This document shows positions 1 to 8,404 of a DNA stretch of 64,000 nt, piece after piece. Numbering within the stretch: the stretch's first letter is position 1; every line of letters begins with the position of its first letter. The stretch is from Chloroflexota bacterium (lineage in GTDB: Bacteria > Chloroflexota > UBA6077 > JACCZL01), in NCBI GenBank assembly GCA_020845495.1, contig JADLFM010000035.1, forward strand, positions 48,617 to 112,616, in the 5' to 3' direction. A program made the position numbers and the translations under genes. The notes beneath the pieces were generated by a model that saw only the letters and a program-made list of their open reading frames with translations, ran no database searches and was not told the origin of the DNA.

Positions 1-1248
1 GCCGGCGCGCCTCGAGCGGGCTTTGTCGGCACGGTAGAAGCGCTCGAAGATGTGGGCCAGGTCGGCTGGCGCGATGCCGACGCCGGTGTCGGACACGCTC
101 ACGATGGCATGCGCGTCGTCCGTCGAAACCCGGACGTCGATCCGGCCCCCGGCCGGCGTGTTGGCGAGCGCGTTGCGGAGCAGATTGCCGATCACCTGAC
201 GCACTCGCCCGGCGTCGATCCAGAGCCAGGGCAGGTCCGGGCTCGTCGCGAGCACCAGTTCTACCTGCTGCGCGGCCGCCTGAGGGCGGAAGGCGCGTAC
301 CTCCCAGGCCACCACGTCCTTCAGGTCGACGTCTTCCCGTTGCAACTGAAGCTGATGCGCCTCGGCGAGCGCCAACTCTTGCAGATCGTCCACCAGCCGG
401 GTCAGTTGCATCAGTTCGTGGTGGACGGTCGCCAACGTGTCCTCGTCCGGCTCGACGACGCCGTCTTGAATCGCCTCGAGATAGCCACGGATGCTGGTGA
501 GCGGCGTCCGAAGCTCGTGGGCGATGTCGGTGACCATGTTCTGACGTAGCTGCTCGACGCGGGCGAGCGATGCGGCCAGCGAGTTGAACGCTTCGGCGAG
601 CGCTCCGACTTCGCCGCCGACCGTCGTGTTGATGTGCTGCGCCAGATCGCCGCGCTCCATCCGTCGAACGGCGCGGGTGAGGGCTTCGAGCGGTGACGCC
701 AGCCAGCGTGCCATCCCGACGCTCAGGATGACCGCCGCAAGGATGCCGATCAAGAGCGCCCAGGCCAGATAGCTGGTGAAGGTGTTCAGGAACGCCGATG
801 CCCGCGGATCGAGTGCGCTCTGGTCGACGAGCGTCGGGCTGAGATAGAGCGTACCGACGGCGAACTCTTGCGAGCGGATCGAGACCCGCCGCCCTCGCCA
901 GTCATCGCGCGCCTGTTCCCCGACTAGCAGGTTCTGCGAATCGGCGATGATCCGGCCCTGAGCGTCTGCCAGTACCAGCCGCTCGCCCATCAGGTCGGCG
1001 ACGGACTGAATGGTCCCTTCGACGCCGGTCCACTCGCGCCGGCGGTCGTAGTAGCGGCTGATGATGCTCTCTGCCCGCTGGACGCGGACCGACTGCTGAT
1101 CTTCGACGTAATCCTGGAAGCTGCCCGTCAATGCCTTGTTGACGAGCAGGAAGACCGCTCCAAGCGTGACGGCCAGGACGACGCACGTCCCAACGAGCAG
1201 ACGGAACCAGAGGGTGGCCGGGACCGGTGCGCGCGGACGGCGCAACAT
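1..1248 (-). CDS. Sensor histidine kinase, partial (3' end beyond window)
   Basis: Membrane-bound sensor kinase, 416 codons visible, continuing off the left edge. The reading frame starts at ATG 1248 (MLRRPRAPVPATLWF). It shows a first membrane segment near residues 12-35, an extracytoplasmic sensor region, a second membrane segment near 160-180, a HAMP linker, and the H-box DIAHELRTPLTSIRGY near residue 243. An N-box (IGNLLRNALANTPAGG), a G1 box (DTGVGIAP) and an F-box (IFERFYRADKA) follow. The missing part is the G2 box and C-terminus. It starts 14 nt after the stop of the OmpR-type regulator upstream, so the two form a regulator-kinase operon. The signal sensed cannot be read from the sequence. 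Confidence 0.93.
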   Translation of the reverse strand, partial: MLRRPRAPVPATLWFRLLVGTCVVLAVTLGAVFLLVNKALTGSFQDYVEDQQSVRVQRAESIISRYYDRRREWTGVEGTIQSVADLMGERLVLADAQGRIIADSQNLLVGEQARDDWRGRRVSIRSQEFAVGTLYLSPTLVDQSALDPRASAFLNTFTSYLAWALLIGILAAVILSVGMARWLASPLEALTRAVRRMERGDLAQHINTTVGGEVGALAEAFNSLAASLARVEQLRQNMVTDIAHELRTPLTSIRGYLEAIQDGVVEPDEDTLATVHHELMQLTRLVDDLQELALAEAHQLQLQREDVDLKDVVAWEVRAFRPQAAAQQVELVLATSPDLPWLWIDAGRVRQVIGNLLRNALANTPAGGRIDVRVSTDDAHAIVSVSDTGVGIAPADLAHIFERFYRADKARSRRAG

Positions 1249-1262
1249 GGCTGGTATGGTGG

Positions 1263-1961
1263 TCAGGTACGCGCCGGAGTCTCGACCTCGAGCTTGTAGC
1301 CCAGGCCGTAGACCGTCTTGATCAGCCGGCTGCCCTTCGCTTCGAGCTTCCGGCGCAGGCTGGTGATGTGAACGTCCACGTTCCGCTCGAAGCCCTCGAA
1401 ATCGTAGCCGAACGCCTTCTCGATCAGTTGTGGCCGTGAGAACACCTGACCGGGCGCTTCGGCCAACGTCCGAATGACGTTGAACTCGGTCGGTGTAAGA
1501 CGAACCGGCTGGCCGTTGACTTCGACCTGGAAGCGGCGCGGGAAGAGTATCAGCGGGCCGACGCGAATTTCTTCCGGCCCCAGATCGTTGGTACCTGGCA
1601 CGCGACGCAGCACGGCTCGGATCCGTGCGAGTAGCTCACGTGGGCTGAACGGCTTGGTGACGTAGTCGTCCGCGCCCAGGTCGAGACCGGTCAGCTTGTC
1701 GGTCTCAGTTGTCTTCGCGGTGAGCATGACGATGGGGATGTTCGATTCGCGTCGAATCTCGCGGCAGATGTCGAGGCCGCTCACGTGCGGCAGCATCAAG
1801 TCCAACACCACCACGTCCGGACGGGCGCGCCGGTATTCCCCGAGGCCGGATGCACCATCGTAGGCGCTAAACACCTGATACCCGTCGCGCTCGAGATACT
1901 TCTTCACGAGCTGGACGATATTCTCGTCATCATCCACGACCAGCACCCGGCGCCGTGTCAC
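1263..1961 (-). CDS. OmpR/PhoB-family response regulator
   Basis: DNA-binding partner of the kinase that follows. The N-terminal receiver domain has the acidic pocket VVDDDE, phospho-acceptor Asp in VVVLDLMLPHVSG, and Lys in DDYVTKPFSPRELLARI. A C-terminal winged helix of the Trans_reg_C type covers roughly the last 95 residues (LTPTEFNVIRTLAE, then VDVHITSLRRKLE). The start is uncertain. I chose GTG 1961 (reads MTRRRVLVVDDD) because an AGGGAG sequence lies about 10 nt upstream; an in-frame GTG at 1970 and TTG at 1988 are alternatives adding 3 or 9 residues. Target promoters are unknown. Confidence 0.93.
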   Translation of the reverse strand: MTRRRVLVVDDDENIVQLVKKYLERDGYQVFSAYDGASGLGEYRRARPDVVVLDLMLPHVSGLDICREIRRESNIPIVMLTAKTTETDKLTGLDLGADDYVTKPFSPRELLARIRAVLRRVPGTNDLGPEEIRVGPLILFPRRFQVEVNGQPVRLTPTEFNVIRTLAEAPGQVFSRPQLIEKAFGYDFEGFERNVDVHITSLRRKLEAKGSRLIKTVYGLGYKLEVETPART

Positions 1962-2063
1962 TCCCCCCACGCTCCCTTTTGCAAGCAATCACTCGGACCG
2001 ATGTGGCTCGATCCCGTACGCCGAAACCGAGGGGATTGTACCAGGAGGGAGCGGCGCCGAGCC

Positions 2064-3047
2064 TTACCGAAGCGCGAACCAGATCGCCCGTTGCCCGACG
2101 AACGAGTACCGCCAGCCGATCACAGCCGGCTTGTCTTCGAAGGTCTGGAAGAACACCCAGCCGTTGACGAAGTTCCCGGGGAAGACGTCCGCGTTCGGCT
2201 GGTAGTCCGGACCAAGCCGGAGGAGCGCGCCCAGGTCGTGCACCAGTTGCGTGGAATCGACCACCACAAAGTCATTCCCGCTGACGTGGTACGCCACATC
2301 CTGGGGGCCGGCGATGTACTGAAGCCCGACATACACACCCAGCCAACGTCGATCGAAGGCCGGCGGCCGATTGAAGCGGCTCTCCTCTCGCAGCAGGGTG
2401 TAGGCATCGGGATCGACGCGCAGCATCGTGATGTCGAACTGGCTCGTCAGCCCCACCCGGTCGATCGTGCAGGAGCAGGTCCAGCCGAACGGGATCGGCC
2501 GCTCGCGCGACAGTCCGTACTCCTCACTCGGCACCACGATCCGGCGCGGGACCGCCGCTGACGGCGAGATCGGCGGCGGGAGCGGGCCGGTCTCGGTCTG
2601 CTGGTCGGGCGGTATTGGCCTGACGGTGGCCGGGTCGTCCGGATTTATGGGCCGGGTGTCCGGTGGGGGCAGCGTGGGCTGGGCGTCGGGGGCAAGCCGG
2701 ACGGCATCAGAGGCTGTGCCGTCCGGCAGCAATCCGAGATCCGCACCCGCTTCGACGCGCACGGGGGTCGACTCGGAAGGGCTCGTGGAATGCGCCCAGA
2801 CAAACGGTGCTGGCGCCGGGGCGGCGGCCAGTGCGTCCGGGGGCTGGAAGCGCTGGCCTCCTGCACTCCCCGATGTCGCGAGCGCCGGCTGAGCGCCGGC
2901 CGTCACGACGATCAGGGCTGCGAGCGCGGCGATACGACGCAGGCGCGCCGCACGACTCAGGCGCGTGCTCTTCCGGGCAGCCACCGTGGAGCCGGCGCGC
3001 CGGCTAGCAGCCGTCAGGTCATCGGAGGTGAAGGATCGAACGCTCAC
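2064..3047 (-). CDS. Secreted Pro/Ala-rich protein of unknown function
   Basis: I do not recognise a family with confidence. A signal-peptide-like hydrophobic stretch (RIAALAALIVVTAGAQPALA) is followed by about 120 residues of Pro/Ala/Thr-rich low-complexity sequence and then a compact folded C-terminal domain of about 150 residues. That domain contains the Cys pair WTCSCT and beta-strand-like segments ending in GWRYSFVGQRAIWFAL. Its pattern loosely recalls the extracellular beta-sandwich domains of DUF4352 type, which is only a guess. The start is uncertain: GTG 3047 is chosen so that the signal peptide is near the N-terminus. ATG 3173 would add 42 residues and GTG 2984 would remove 21. It is a single gene between two regulator loci. 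Confidence 0.6.
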   Translation of the reverse strand: MSVRSFTSDDLTAASRRAGSTVAARKSTRLSRAARLRRIAALAALIVVTAGAQPALATSGSAGGQRFQPPDALAAAPAPAPFVWAHSTSPSESTPVRVEAGADLGLLPDGTASDAVRLAPDAQPTLPPPDTRPINPDDPATVRPIPPDQQTETGPLPPPISPSAAVPRRIVVPSEEYGLSRERPIPFGWTCSCTIDRVGLTSQFDITMLRVDPDAYTLLREESRFNRPPAFDRRWLGVYVGLQYIAGPQDVAYHVSGNDFVVVDSTQLVHDLGALLRLGPDYQPNADVFPGNFVNGWVFFQTFEDKPAVIGWRYSFVGQRAIWFALR

Positions 3048-3253
3048 GTGTGCCGTCCCGTACCGCCAGGATCGTGGCTCCGAGCCAGGGCGGCGGATCG
3101 ACCACGGCGCACGCGGACGCGTGCTGCCAGTGAGGCCGGCGCTCGGAGCGAATGCATCGGCCAAGCTTAGCATTCTTCTGGAGCGCGCGGAAGATGGGAA
3201 AGCAGGGCCAGCGGTCTCAGTGCCGCACCGACCGCGCCAGGCGGGGCTGCCGG

Positions 3254-4306
3254 CTAGCCGGAGGATAGGCGGAGCGCGGCGACAACGTGGGTCTCGTTCA
3301 GGGGCTTGATCAGGGTCATGGTCGGCCCGAGTCCGGCTTGTCGGGTTCGCAGCACGTCGCCCTGGTCGGCGCTCATCAAGATCGTCACGATCGATGGGTC
3401 ACGATCGCGGATCAGGCGGGCCAGTTCGATACCGCCCAGGCCCGGCAGGTGGATCTCGAGGAAGACGTGGCTGTACTCTTCCTCGGCCACCGCTTCGAGC
3501 GCGGTCACGCCATCGGCTGCCTCGTGGACGGTGTGCCCCTGCGCGATCATCAACTCGCCCAGGGATGCCCGATGGAAAGCATCGTCGTCCACGATCAGGA
3601 CGCTGGTCGGCGCAACTGGCGGCTCTGGCGCGGGCGGAGGCGACGTGCCGGCGGCTGGCCGTCGCTGCGCACGGTCTGGTACAGGCGGCGCGAAACTGCC
3701 GTCGGCGTTGACTGGGATCAGGCTCAGCGCTCGACGAACCTGCTCGGCGCGAAACGGCTTGGGGATAACGGTGATCGGGAAGGCGTCGCTACGGTAGAGA
3801 GCCGCCATGTCGTCCGGGTAGGCGCTCACCACGACGAAGATCGTGTTCGGATACCGTGGGCGCGCCCGCCGCAGTAGCTCGACGCCATCCATGATCGGCA
3901 TCCGCAAGTCAGTGAACACCAGGCTGACGCGCTCTCGCCCCAGCATCTCCAGCGCTTCCGATCCGTTGCTCGCCTCGACGACCCGATAGCCGGCAAGGAC
4001 GACGTGCTCGACAAGCACCGAGCGAACCCGCGCGTCGTCGTCCACGACCAGCACGGTCCCGACGCCCTGCGGGTCCGTCACGAACGTCCCGCGCCCGTGC
4101 TCCACCGAGACGTAGCCGGCTCGGCGCAGGAGCTCGATGGCGTGGCGGACGGTCAGTAGGGCGACGCCGTACTCAGCCGCGAGGGCTGGCTGGCTCGGGA
4201 GTTGCATCCCGTAGGCGAGCTCGCCGCGCTCGATCCGCGCACGGAGATCCGCGTACACGCGCTGATACGGGCGAGGCTCCGAGGTCGATTCTCGCATCGA
4301 CGGCAC
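3254..4306 (-). CDS. GntR winged-helix protein fused to two receiver domains
   Basis: A 350-residue regulator with unusual architecture. Residues about 10-80 form a GntR-family winged helix (YQRVYADLRARIERGEL, LPSQPALAAEYGVALLTVRHAIELL, GYVSVEHGRGTFV). Two CheY-like receiver domains follow, separated by a Pro/Ala linker. The first receiver has a normal acidic pocket (VVDDDA), phospho-acceptor Asp (FTDLRMPIMDG) and Lys (IPKPF). The second keeps VDDDA and Lys (LIKPL), but the acceptor position reads VFLEIHLPG, with Glu (GAG codon) instead of Asp. GntR proteins usually carry ligand-binding domains, so control here would be by phosphorylation. Start GTG 4306 has AGGA 6 nt upstream; ATG 4297 is the alternative. 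No kinase gene is adjacent. Confidence 0.88.
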   Translation of the reverse strand: MPSMRESTSEPRPYQRVYADLRARIERGELAYGMQLPSQPALAAEYGVALLTVRHAIELLRRAGYVSVEHGRGTFVTDPQGVGTVLVVDDDARVRSVLVEHVVLAGYRVVEASNGSEALEMLGRERVSLVFTDLRMPIMDGVELLRRARPRYPNTIFVVVSAYPDDMAALYRSDAFPITVIPKPFRAEQVRRALSLIPVNADGSFAPPVPDRAQRRPAAGTSPPPAPEPPVAPTSVLIVDDDAFHRASLGELMIAQGHTVHEAADGVTALEAVAEEEYSHVFLEIHLPGLGGIELARLIRDRDPSIVTILMSADQGDVLRTRQAGLGPTMTLIKPLNETHVVAALRLSSG

Positions 4307-4660
4307 GTACTATCCTGACTCGCCTGACGTTCTCTGGCCGTGCCTGGGCGTACGGCGATGCCCACTCGAAGAAAACCAGAGAACTGTGTCGCGGGAGCAT
4401 CATCGCCGTGTCGCCCCAAGTATACAGCGTCAATCCGGCATTTCCACGTCCGATCGGCCATATCATCGGCAGGTTTCGCGGTCGAATCAGCGGCGAACCT
4501 GGCAGGCATCGTTTGGCTGCGCGACCGCGTTCTTCCGGTCTCGACCTGGCCTCCCCCCACGTGTGCGCTGCGCTCTGGCTCCTCATGCGTACGGTGAGGA
4601 GTCTGCCCGGCCGGAGTACCATTCCCCCGCCCGCGCTGACGCGCTGGCAGGAGGGCTCTG
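4307..4660. other. Divergent intergenic region
   Basis: This 354-bp gap lies between the GntR-REC-REC gene (minus) and the nucleoside hydrolase (plus), so promoters for both should be here. A GTATAC-centred AT-rich stretch at about 4419-4426 could serve as a -10 element on either strand, but no good -35 hexamer accompanies it. No gene or RNA is recognisable. Confidence 0.4.
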
Positions 4661-5608
4661 ATGGCGACGCGCGTGATCTTTGACACCGACCCCGGCATCG
4701 ACGATGCGATGGCCCTCTTCTTCCTGCTGCGCTCGCCGGAGCTTCAGCTCGACGCGGTCACGACCGTCTTCGGCAACGTCGACCTCGACCAGACGACGCG
4801 GAACGCCCTCAGCCTGCTCGACGTCGCCAAACGACCGGACCTACCCGTCGCGCGGGGCGCCGCCGGGCCGATCCTCCGCGAGCACCGACGCGACGGAGGC
4901 GGAGTCGTCCACGGCGACAATGGCCTGGGCGGCGTCGATGTGCCCGTGCCCTCCCGCCAGCCCGGCCCTCGGCGAGCGGCCGAGGAAATCATCGAGCGGG
5001 TGATGGCCGCGCCGGGCGAGATCACGCTCATCGCCGTCGGACCGCTCACCAACATCGCGCTGGCCGCTCGCCTCGAGCCGGGCATCGTCGAGGCGGTGCG
5101 CGAAGTCATCGTGATGGGTGGCGTGGTGACGCTGCCTGGCAACGCCACACCGCTCGCCGAGGCCAACTTTGCCTGCGACGCGGAGGCGGCCTGGATCGTC
5201 TTCCACGCCGGCTTCCCGCTCACCATGGTTGGCCTGGACGTGACGATGAAGGCACTCATGCACCTGGATCACGTCGAGACGCTACGGGAGCGGGCCGGAC
5301 GGGTCGGCGAGACGATCGCTGCGATCAGCCGCCATTACGGCGACCACTACGCCCGCCGAACCGGACGGCCCGGCTTCCCGATGCACGACTCGGCGGCCGT
5401 CGCCTACGCCGTCGATCGATCCCTGTTCCGCACGCAGCGTGTCTACGTCGACATCGGAACCGGTAGCGGACGCGCCGCCGGCATGTCGATGGCCGATTGG
5501 CGTGGCCAGTGGGGCTGCGAGCCGAATGTTGACGTCTGCCTCGACGTCGACGCGGACCGATTCGTCTCCCTCTACATGGAGCGCCTGACCGCCCAACGCC
5601 CGGGCTGA
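4661..5608 (+). CDS. Inosine-uridine preferring nucleoside hydrolase family protein
   Basis: Cytoplasmic N-ribohydrolase that should cleave the glycosidic bond of ribonucleosides to base and ribose (IUNH family). The N-terminal calcium/ribose-binding signature is present as FDTDPGIDDAMAL. The middle Asn/Gly motif reads TLIAVGPLTNIALA and VIVMGGVV. The C-terminal catalytic His-Asp pair is seen in FPMHDSAAVAYA. At 315 residues it has the usual family length. The start is well supported by AGGAGG six nt before ATG 4661. It stands alone, followed by a repeat-rich gap, so the precise substrate (purine or pyrimidine nucleoside) cannot be deduced. Confidence 0.9.
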   Translation: MATRVIFDTDPGIDDAMALFFLLRSPELQLDAVTTVFGNVDLDQTTRNALSLLDVAKRPDLPVARGAAGPILREHRRDGGGVVHGDNGLGGVDVPVPSRQPGPRRAAEEIIERVMAAPGEITLIAVGPLTNIALAARLEPGIVEAVREVIVMGGVVTLPGNATPLAEANFACDAEAAWIVFHAGFPLTMVGLDVTMKALMHLDHVETLRERAGRVGETIAAISRHYGDHYARRTGRPGFPMHDSAAVAYAVDRSLFRTQRVYVDIGTGSGRAAGMSMADWRGQWGCEPNVDVCLDVDADRFVSLYMERLTAQRPG

Positions 5609-5616
5609 GGTGTACG

Positions 5617-5681
5617 CCCTCACCCCCCGGCCCCCTCTCCCGCACGCGGGAGAGGGGGGGGTCTTTCTGGGGTAGGTATGG
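5617..5681. repeat. Left arm of inverted GC-rich repeat pair
   Basis: Downstream of the nucleoside hydrolase lies a CCCTCTCCCGC / GCGGGAGAGGG hairpin, followed directly by TTTCTGGGGTAGGTAT. Both sub-elements recur in inverted orientation at 5868-5892 and 5960-6003. The hairpin could terminate the hydrolase transcript, although a T-tract is not obvious. Confidence 0.65.
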
Positions 5682-5867
5682 AGTTTCGACTCAAGGGGAC
5701 GACGAACGGGGTGAGGACGGCTAGGCCGAGACCGGTCGATGGTCCGGGACTCCTGTCTCCGAGTGGGGCGACTCCTCCAGCGGCGCCACGGCCTCGTCTG
5801 GCGCACTCTCGCCTCCTGCGGATCCTCCTATAACCACTCCGGATGTACCACTTTCTTCGAGCGGGGG

Positions 5868-6003
5868 GAGGATACCTACCCCAGAAAGGGGGGTGAGGGG
5901 TTTCGTGGGCAGCGTGAGTCCGCTCTTGGTGCGTGGAGGCCAACTGAACGACGCAAAGCACCCCTCTCCCGCGTGCGGGAGCGGGGCTGGGGGTGAGGGC
6001 GCC
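5868..6003. repeat. Right arm of inverted GC-rich repeat pair
   Basis: Contains ATACCTACCCCAGAAA at about 5869-5884 and CCCTCTCCCGCGTGCGGGAG at 5963-5982. These are inverted copies of the two sub-elements at 5617-5681. Together they look like a dispersed REP/MITE-like element family, common in intergenic regions of high-GC genomes. Confidence 0.6.
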
Positions 6004-6060
6004 CATCGGGGCTGGGGGTGAGGGCGTCCACCGGGGCTGGGGGCGTCCACCACGGGCTGG
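5984..6060. repeat. Tandem 25-bp repeat, about 3 copies
   Basis: The unit GGGGCTGGGGGTGAGGGCG plus six bases is present at 5984-6008 and 6009-6033. A third, shortened copy is at 6034-6054 and a fragment at 6055-6064. The array lies in the gap just downstream of the aldolase gene stop (minus strand, 6077). Confidence 0.85.
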
Positions 6061-6076
6061 GGGATCTCGTGCGCGC

Positions 6077-6754
6077 TCACCTCCACCAGGAGGGTGCGTA
6101 CATCATCCCGACCGATGGCTTCGGGTGCTCGGCTGGCTCGCCGAGTGCGCAGGCCAGCAGGAAGACCCGTGCACCTTCTTCAGCGTATGTGGCTGTCTCC
6201 AACGCCTGCTCGACCGTCTCACTGACCGCGAGCAGGCCATGGTTCGCCATGATCGTCGCACGGCGGTCGCCCATCACTCTGAGCGCATGCTCGGCGTACT
6301 CACGGCTGCCAGATTCCATGAATGGCGCCGTTTCGAGCGCCCCGCCGACGTACTTCCAGAGCGTCCCGACGATCGGCGGCACGGTCAGGCGGAGCGTACC
6401 AACCGCATTGGCGTGAACGCTGTGAACGTGGGCGATCCCGCTCACGTCCGGCCGGGCCTCGTACACGCCCAGGTGGAGCGGCGTCTCCGACGATGGCTTC
6501 AGGGTGCCATCGATGATGGTGCCGTCCAGCGCCACGACGACGATATCGTCCGGGCGCATCGTCGCGTAGGAGCGCCCGCTCGGCGTGATGACGACGTGGC
6601 CGGTCGTGGCATCGCGGGCGCTGAAGTTGCCGGACGTCATCGACATCAGACCAATGCGCGCCGCCTCCTGGGCGGCAGCAAGGACGCGTACCCGCAGGCT
6701 ACCGAGCAGCAGAGGGATGCTTTCGACGCCGTGCATCTGCTCGCTCATCGACAT
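6077..6754 (-). CDS. Class II aldolase/adducin family protein, OtnC-like
   Basis: Zinc-dependent aldolase-fold enzyme of 225 residues, the usual size. The metal-binding His residues are in HVHSVHANA (near residue 105) and ANHGLL (near 170), with the acidic residue in SSETPLH. Its start overlaps the stop of the DUF1537 kinase by one base (TGATG), which indicates translational coupling. In characterised systems this pairing catalyses kinase phosphorylation of a 3-oxo-tetronate and then decarboxylation of the 4-phosphate to a triose phosphate. I infer that role here. A simple L-fuculose-phosphate aldolase or ribulose-phosphate epimerase activity is possible from the fold alone. Confidence 0.85.
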   Translation of the reverse strand: MSMSEQMHGVESIPLLLGSLRVRVLAAAQEAARIGLMSMTSGNFSARDATTGHVVITPSGRSYATMRPDDIVVVALDGTIIDGTLKPSSETPLHLGVYEARPDVSGIAHVHSVHANAVGTLRLTVPPIVGTLWKYVGGALETAPFMESGSREYAEHALRVMGDRRATIMANHGLLAVSETVEQALETATYAEEGARVFLLACALGEPAEHPKPSVGMMYAPSWWR

Positions 6755-8160
6755 CAGCCCTCGCGCAGCATCATGATGACGTCAGCGAGCGTCTTGGGCG
6801 TGCCGACGTTGCCGGGGAAGATCACGTAGGGGACGCCTGGGAAGCGGCTTTCCGGACCGAGCACCCAGCAGGGCACGCCCGGCGCGACCTGTCCAGGGAC
6901 CGTCGCGCGGCGGGCACCGAACGCCTTGATGGCCAGATCGTTCGAGGTGATGCCGCCCTTGGCAATGACGTAACGTGGCGGTGTCTGAAGTTGTCGGGCC
7001 ACGTCCACGACGGCGGCAGACACCGTCTGGCTCACCCGCAGACTCTCCTCAGCGCTTCCCCCGAGCACCACGTCGCGGCTCGTATAGAGCAAGGCGTGGC
7101 GGCCGTTCGTGTAATGGTGCTCCAGCCACTCGGCGGCCTCATGGACTTCGGCGTCGCGGGTGGCCGGCTCCAGCAGCCGCGCCACTCGTAGTTCGCGGAC
7201 CTGGAGATCGGGCAGGTGCACCGCTTGCTCCAACTGCTCTGTCGACCGCCGGACGTGCGAGCCGACGATGGTGATGCCGCCAGCCGTCGGGACGCCGCTC
7301 GGGAACAGATCTTTCGTGGTCAGGAGCGGGCGCGCCTCCAGACCCGCCCGGACCCGCACGAACGACGCTGAGACCCGGTAGAGGAAGCGCTTGCCGGCTG
7401 CCTCGGCGCGTAGCAACCCAAGCACGAACACTTCCATGTCACGGTACGAGGCGGCGTTCGCGACGACGATCGTCCCGCCCGAGACGTCCGCAAGCCGCGC
7501 GGCCACCTGATCCGGCCCCTCGCTCCGGACCACCTCTAGCGGCACCGAGCGGACGACGCCGGCCGCTACCCGGCCCTGACTCTTCTCCTGTACCCAGGCC
7601 GGCAGGAACGAGCTACGATAGCCGAAGGCAGCGTCCCGGGCGAACTCGGTGTCCCCGGCCGGCACCAGCGTCTCGCCCTGCAACACATAGTGAGTGTCGC
7701 CGATCGTGAAGCGTCCGCCCTCCTCGAAGAACGGGGCCAGGATCTCGCCGTCGAACGGCTTGCCGGACTCCGCGGCGAAGGCATCGCGCAAGGCCCAGGA
7801 CTCGGCCGGGTAGTGGCCCCGCAGCGTCGAGTCGCCCCGATAGCCGATCGCCACGTCGACGCCGGCCGCACGCGAGGCGCGGGCCAGGTTGCGGCCGGCC
7901 TCGGCGGCCAGCGCGGCAGCCTCGGTCTCGGGCAGGCTTCGCGAGTTCGTCAGCACGAAAATGGCCGGGTGCGACTCTCGCAGCGCCGCGGTCAACTCCT
8001 CCTCGGTCCAGTCGGTGACGACGAGCACGTCGTGGCTGGTCTGGGTGCCGGTCGGATCGTCGTCGAGCACGACGAGACGGCGGCCAGTGCGGGCGATCTC
8101 CTGGCGGATCGCTGGAAGGGGATCGTCGGGCCAGGCTGGCGGGAGATCGGCAAGGTTCAC
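6754..8160 (-). CDS. Four-carbon acid sugar kinase (DUF1537 family), OtnK-like
   Basis: ATP-dependent kinase for C4 sugar acids, 468 residues with the chosen start. The N-terminal domain has the family signature VVLDDDPTGTQTSHDV. A substrate-binding motif GYRGDSTLRGHYPAE lies near residue 110, and the C-terminal nucleotide-binding domain has RYVIAKGGITSNDLA. GTG 8160 is chosen because GAGGGAG lies eight nt upstream; a longer frame from 8253 adds a low-complexity N-terminus that does not fit the family. It is the first gene of a two-gene unit with the aldolase. No dehydrogenase, epimerase or transporter of the pathway is adjacent, so the pathway here is incomplete. Confidence 0.9.
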   Translation of the reverse strand: MNLADLPPAWPDDPLPAIRQEIARTGRRLVVLDDDPTGTQTSHDVLVVTDWTEEELTAALRESHPAIFVLTNSRSLPETEAAALAAEAGRNLARASRAAGVDVAIGYRGDSTLRGHYPAESWALRDAFAAESGKPFDGEILAPFFEEGGRFTIGDTHYVLQGETLVPAGDTEFARDAAFGYRSSFLPAWVQEKSQGRVAAGVVRSVPLEVVRSEGPDQVAARLADVSGGTIVVANAASYRDMEVFVLGLLRAEAAGKRFLYRVSASFVRVRAGLEARPLLTTKDLFPSGVPTAGGITIVGSHVRRSTEQLEQAVHLPDLQVRELRVARLLEPATRDAEVHEAAEWLEHHYTNGRHALLYTSRDVVLGGSAEESLRVSQTVSAAVVDVARQLQTPPRYVIAKGGITSNDLAIKAFGARRATVPGQVAPGVPCWVLGPESRFPGVPYVIFPGNVGTPKTLADVIMMLREG

Positions 8161-8404
8161 GGGGCGGCTCCCTCGGCGCCGTCGAGCGGGCAGCCCGCCA
8201 TCGGGCTGCCCGGTGGGCGGCACTAGCAGTGGTACACGTGCGTCCCCAGGCACGAGGACGGCCTGGCGGTATCAGTCTTGGGGCAGTGTACGTGACCGGC
8301 TCACCCCCGTGCGGGACTGCTCGCTTACCACAACGCCCTCACCCCCGCTCGCACGCACGATCGGGGTAAAGGCGTTCCAACCGGAGTTGAGGAGGGCACG
8401 TGCG

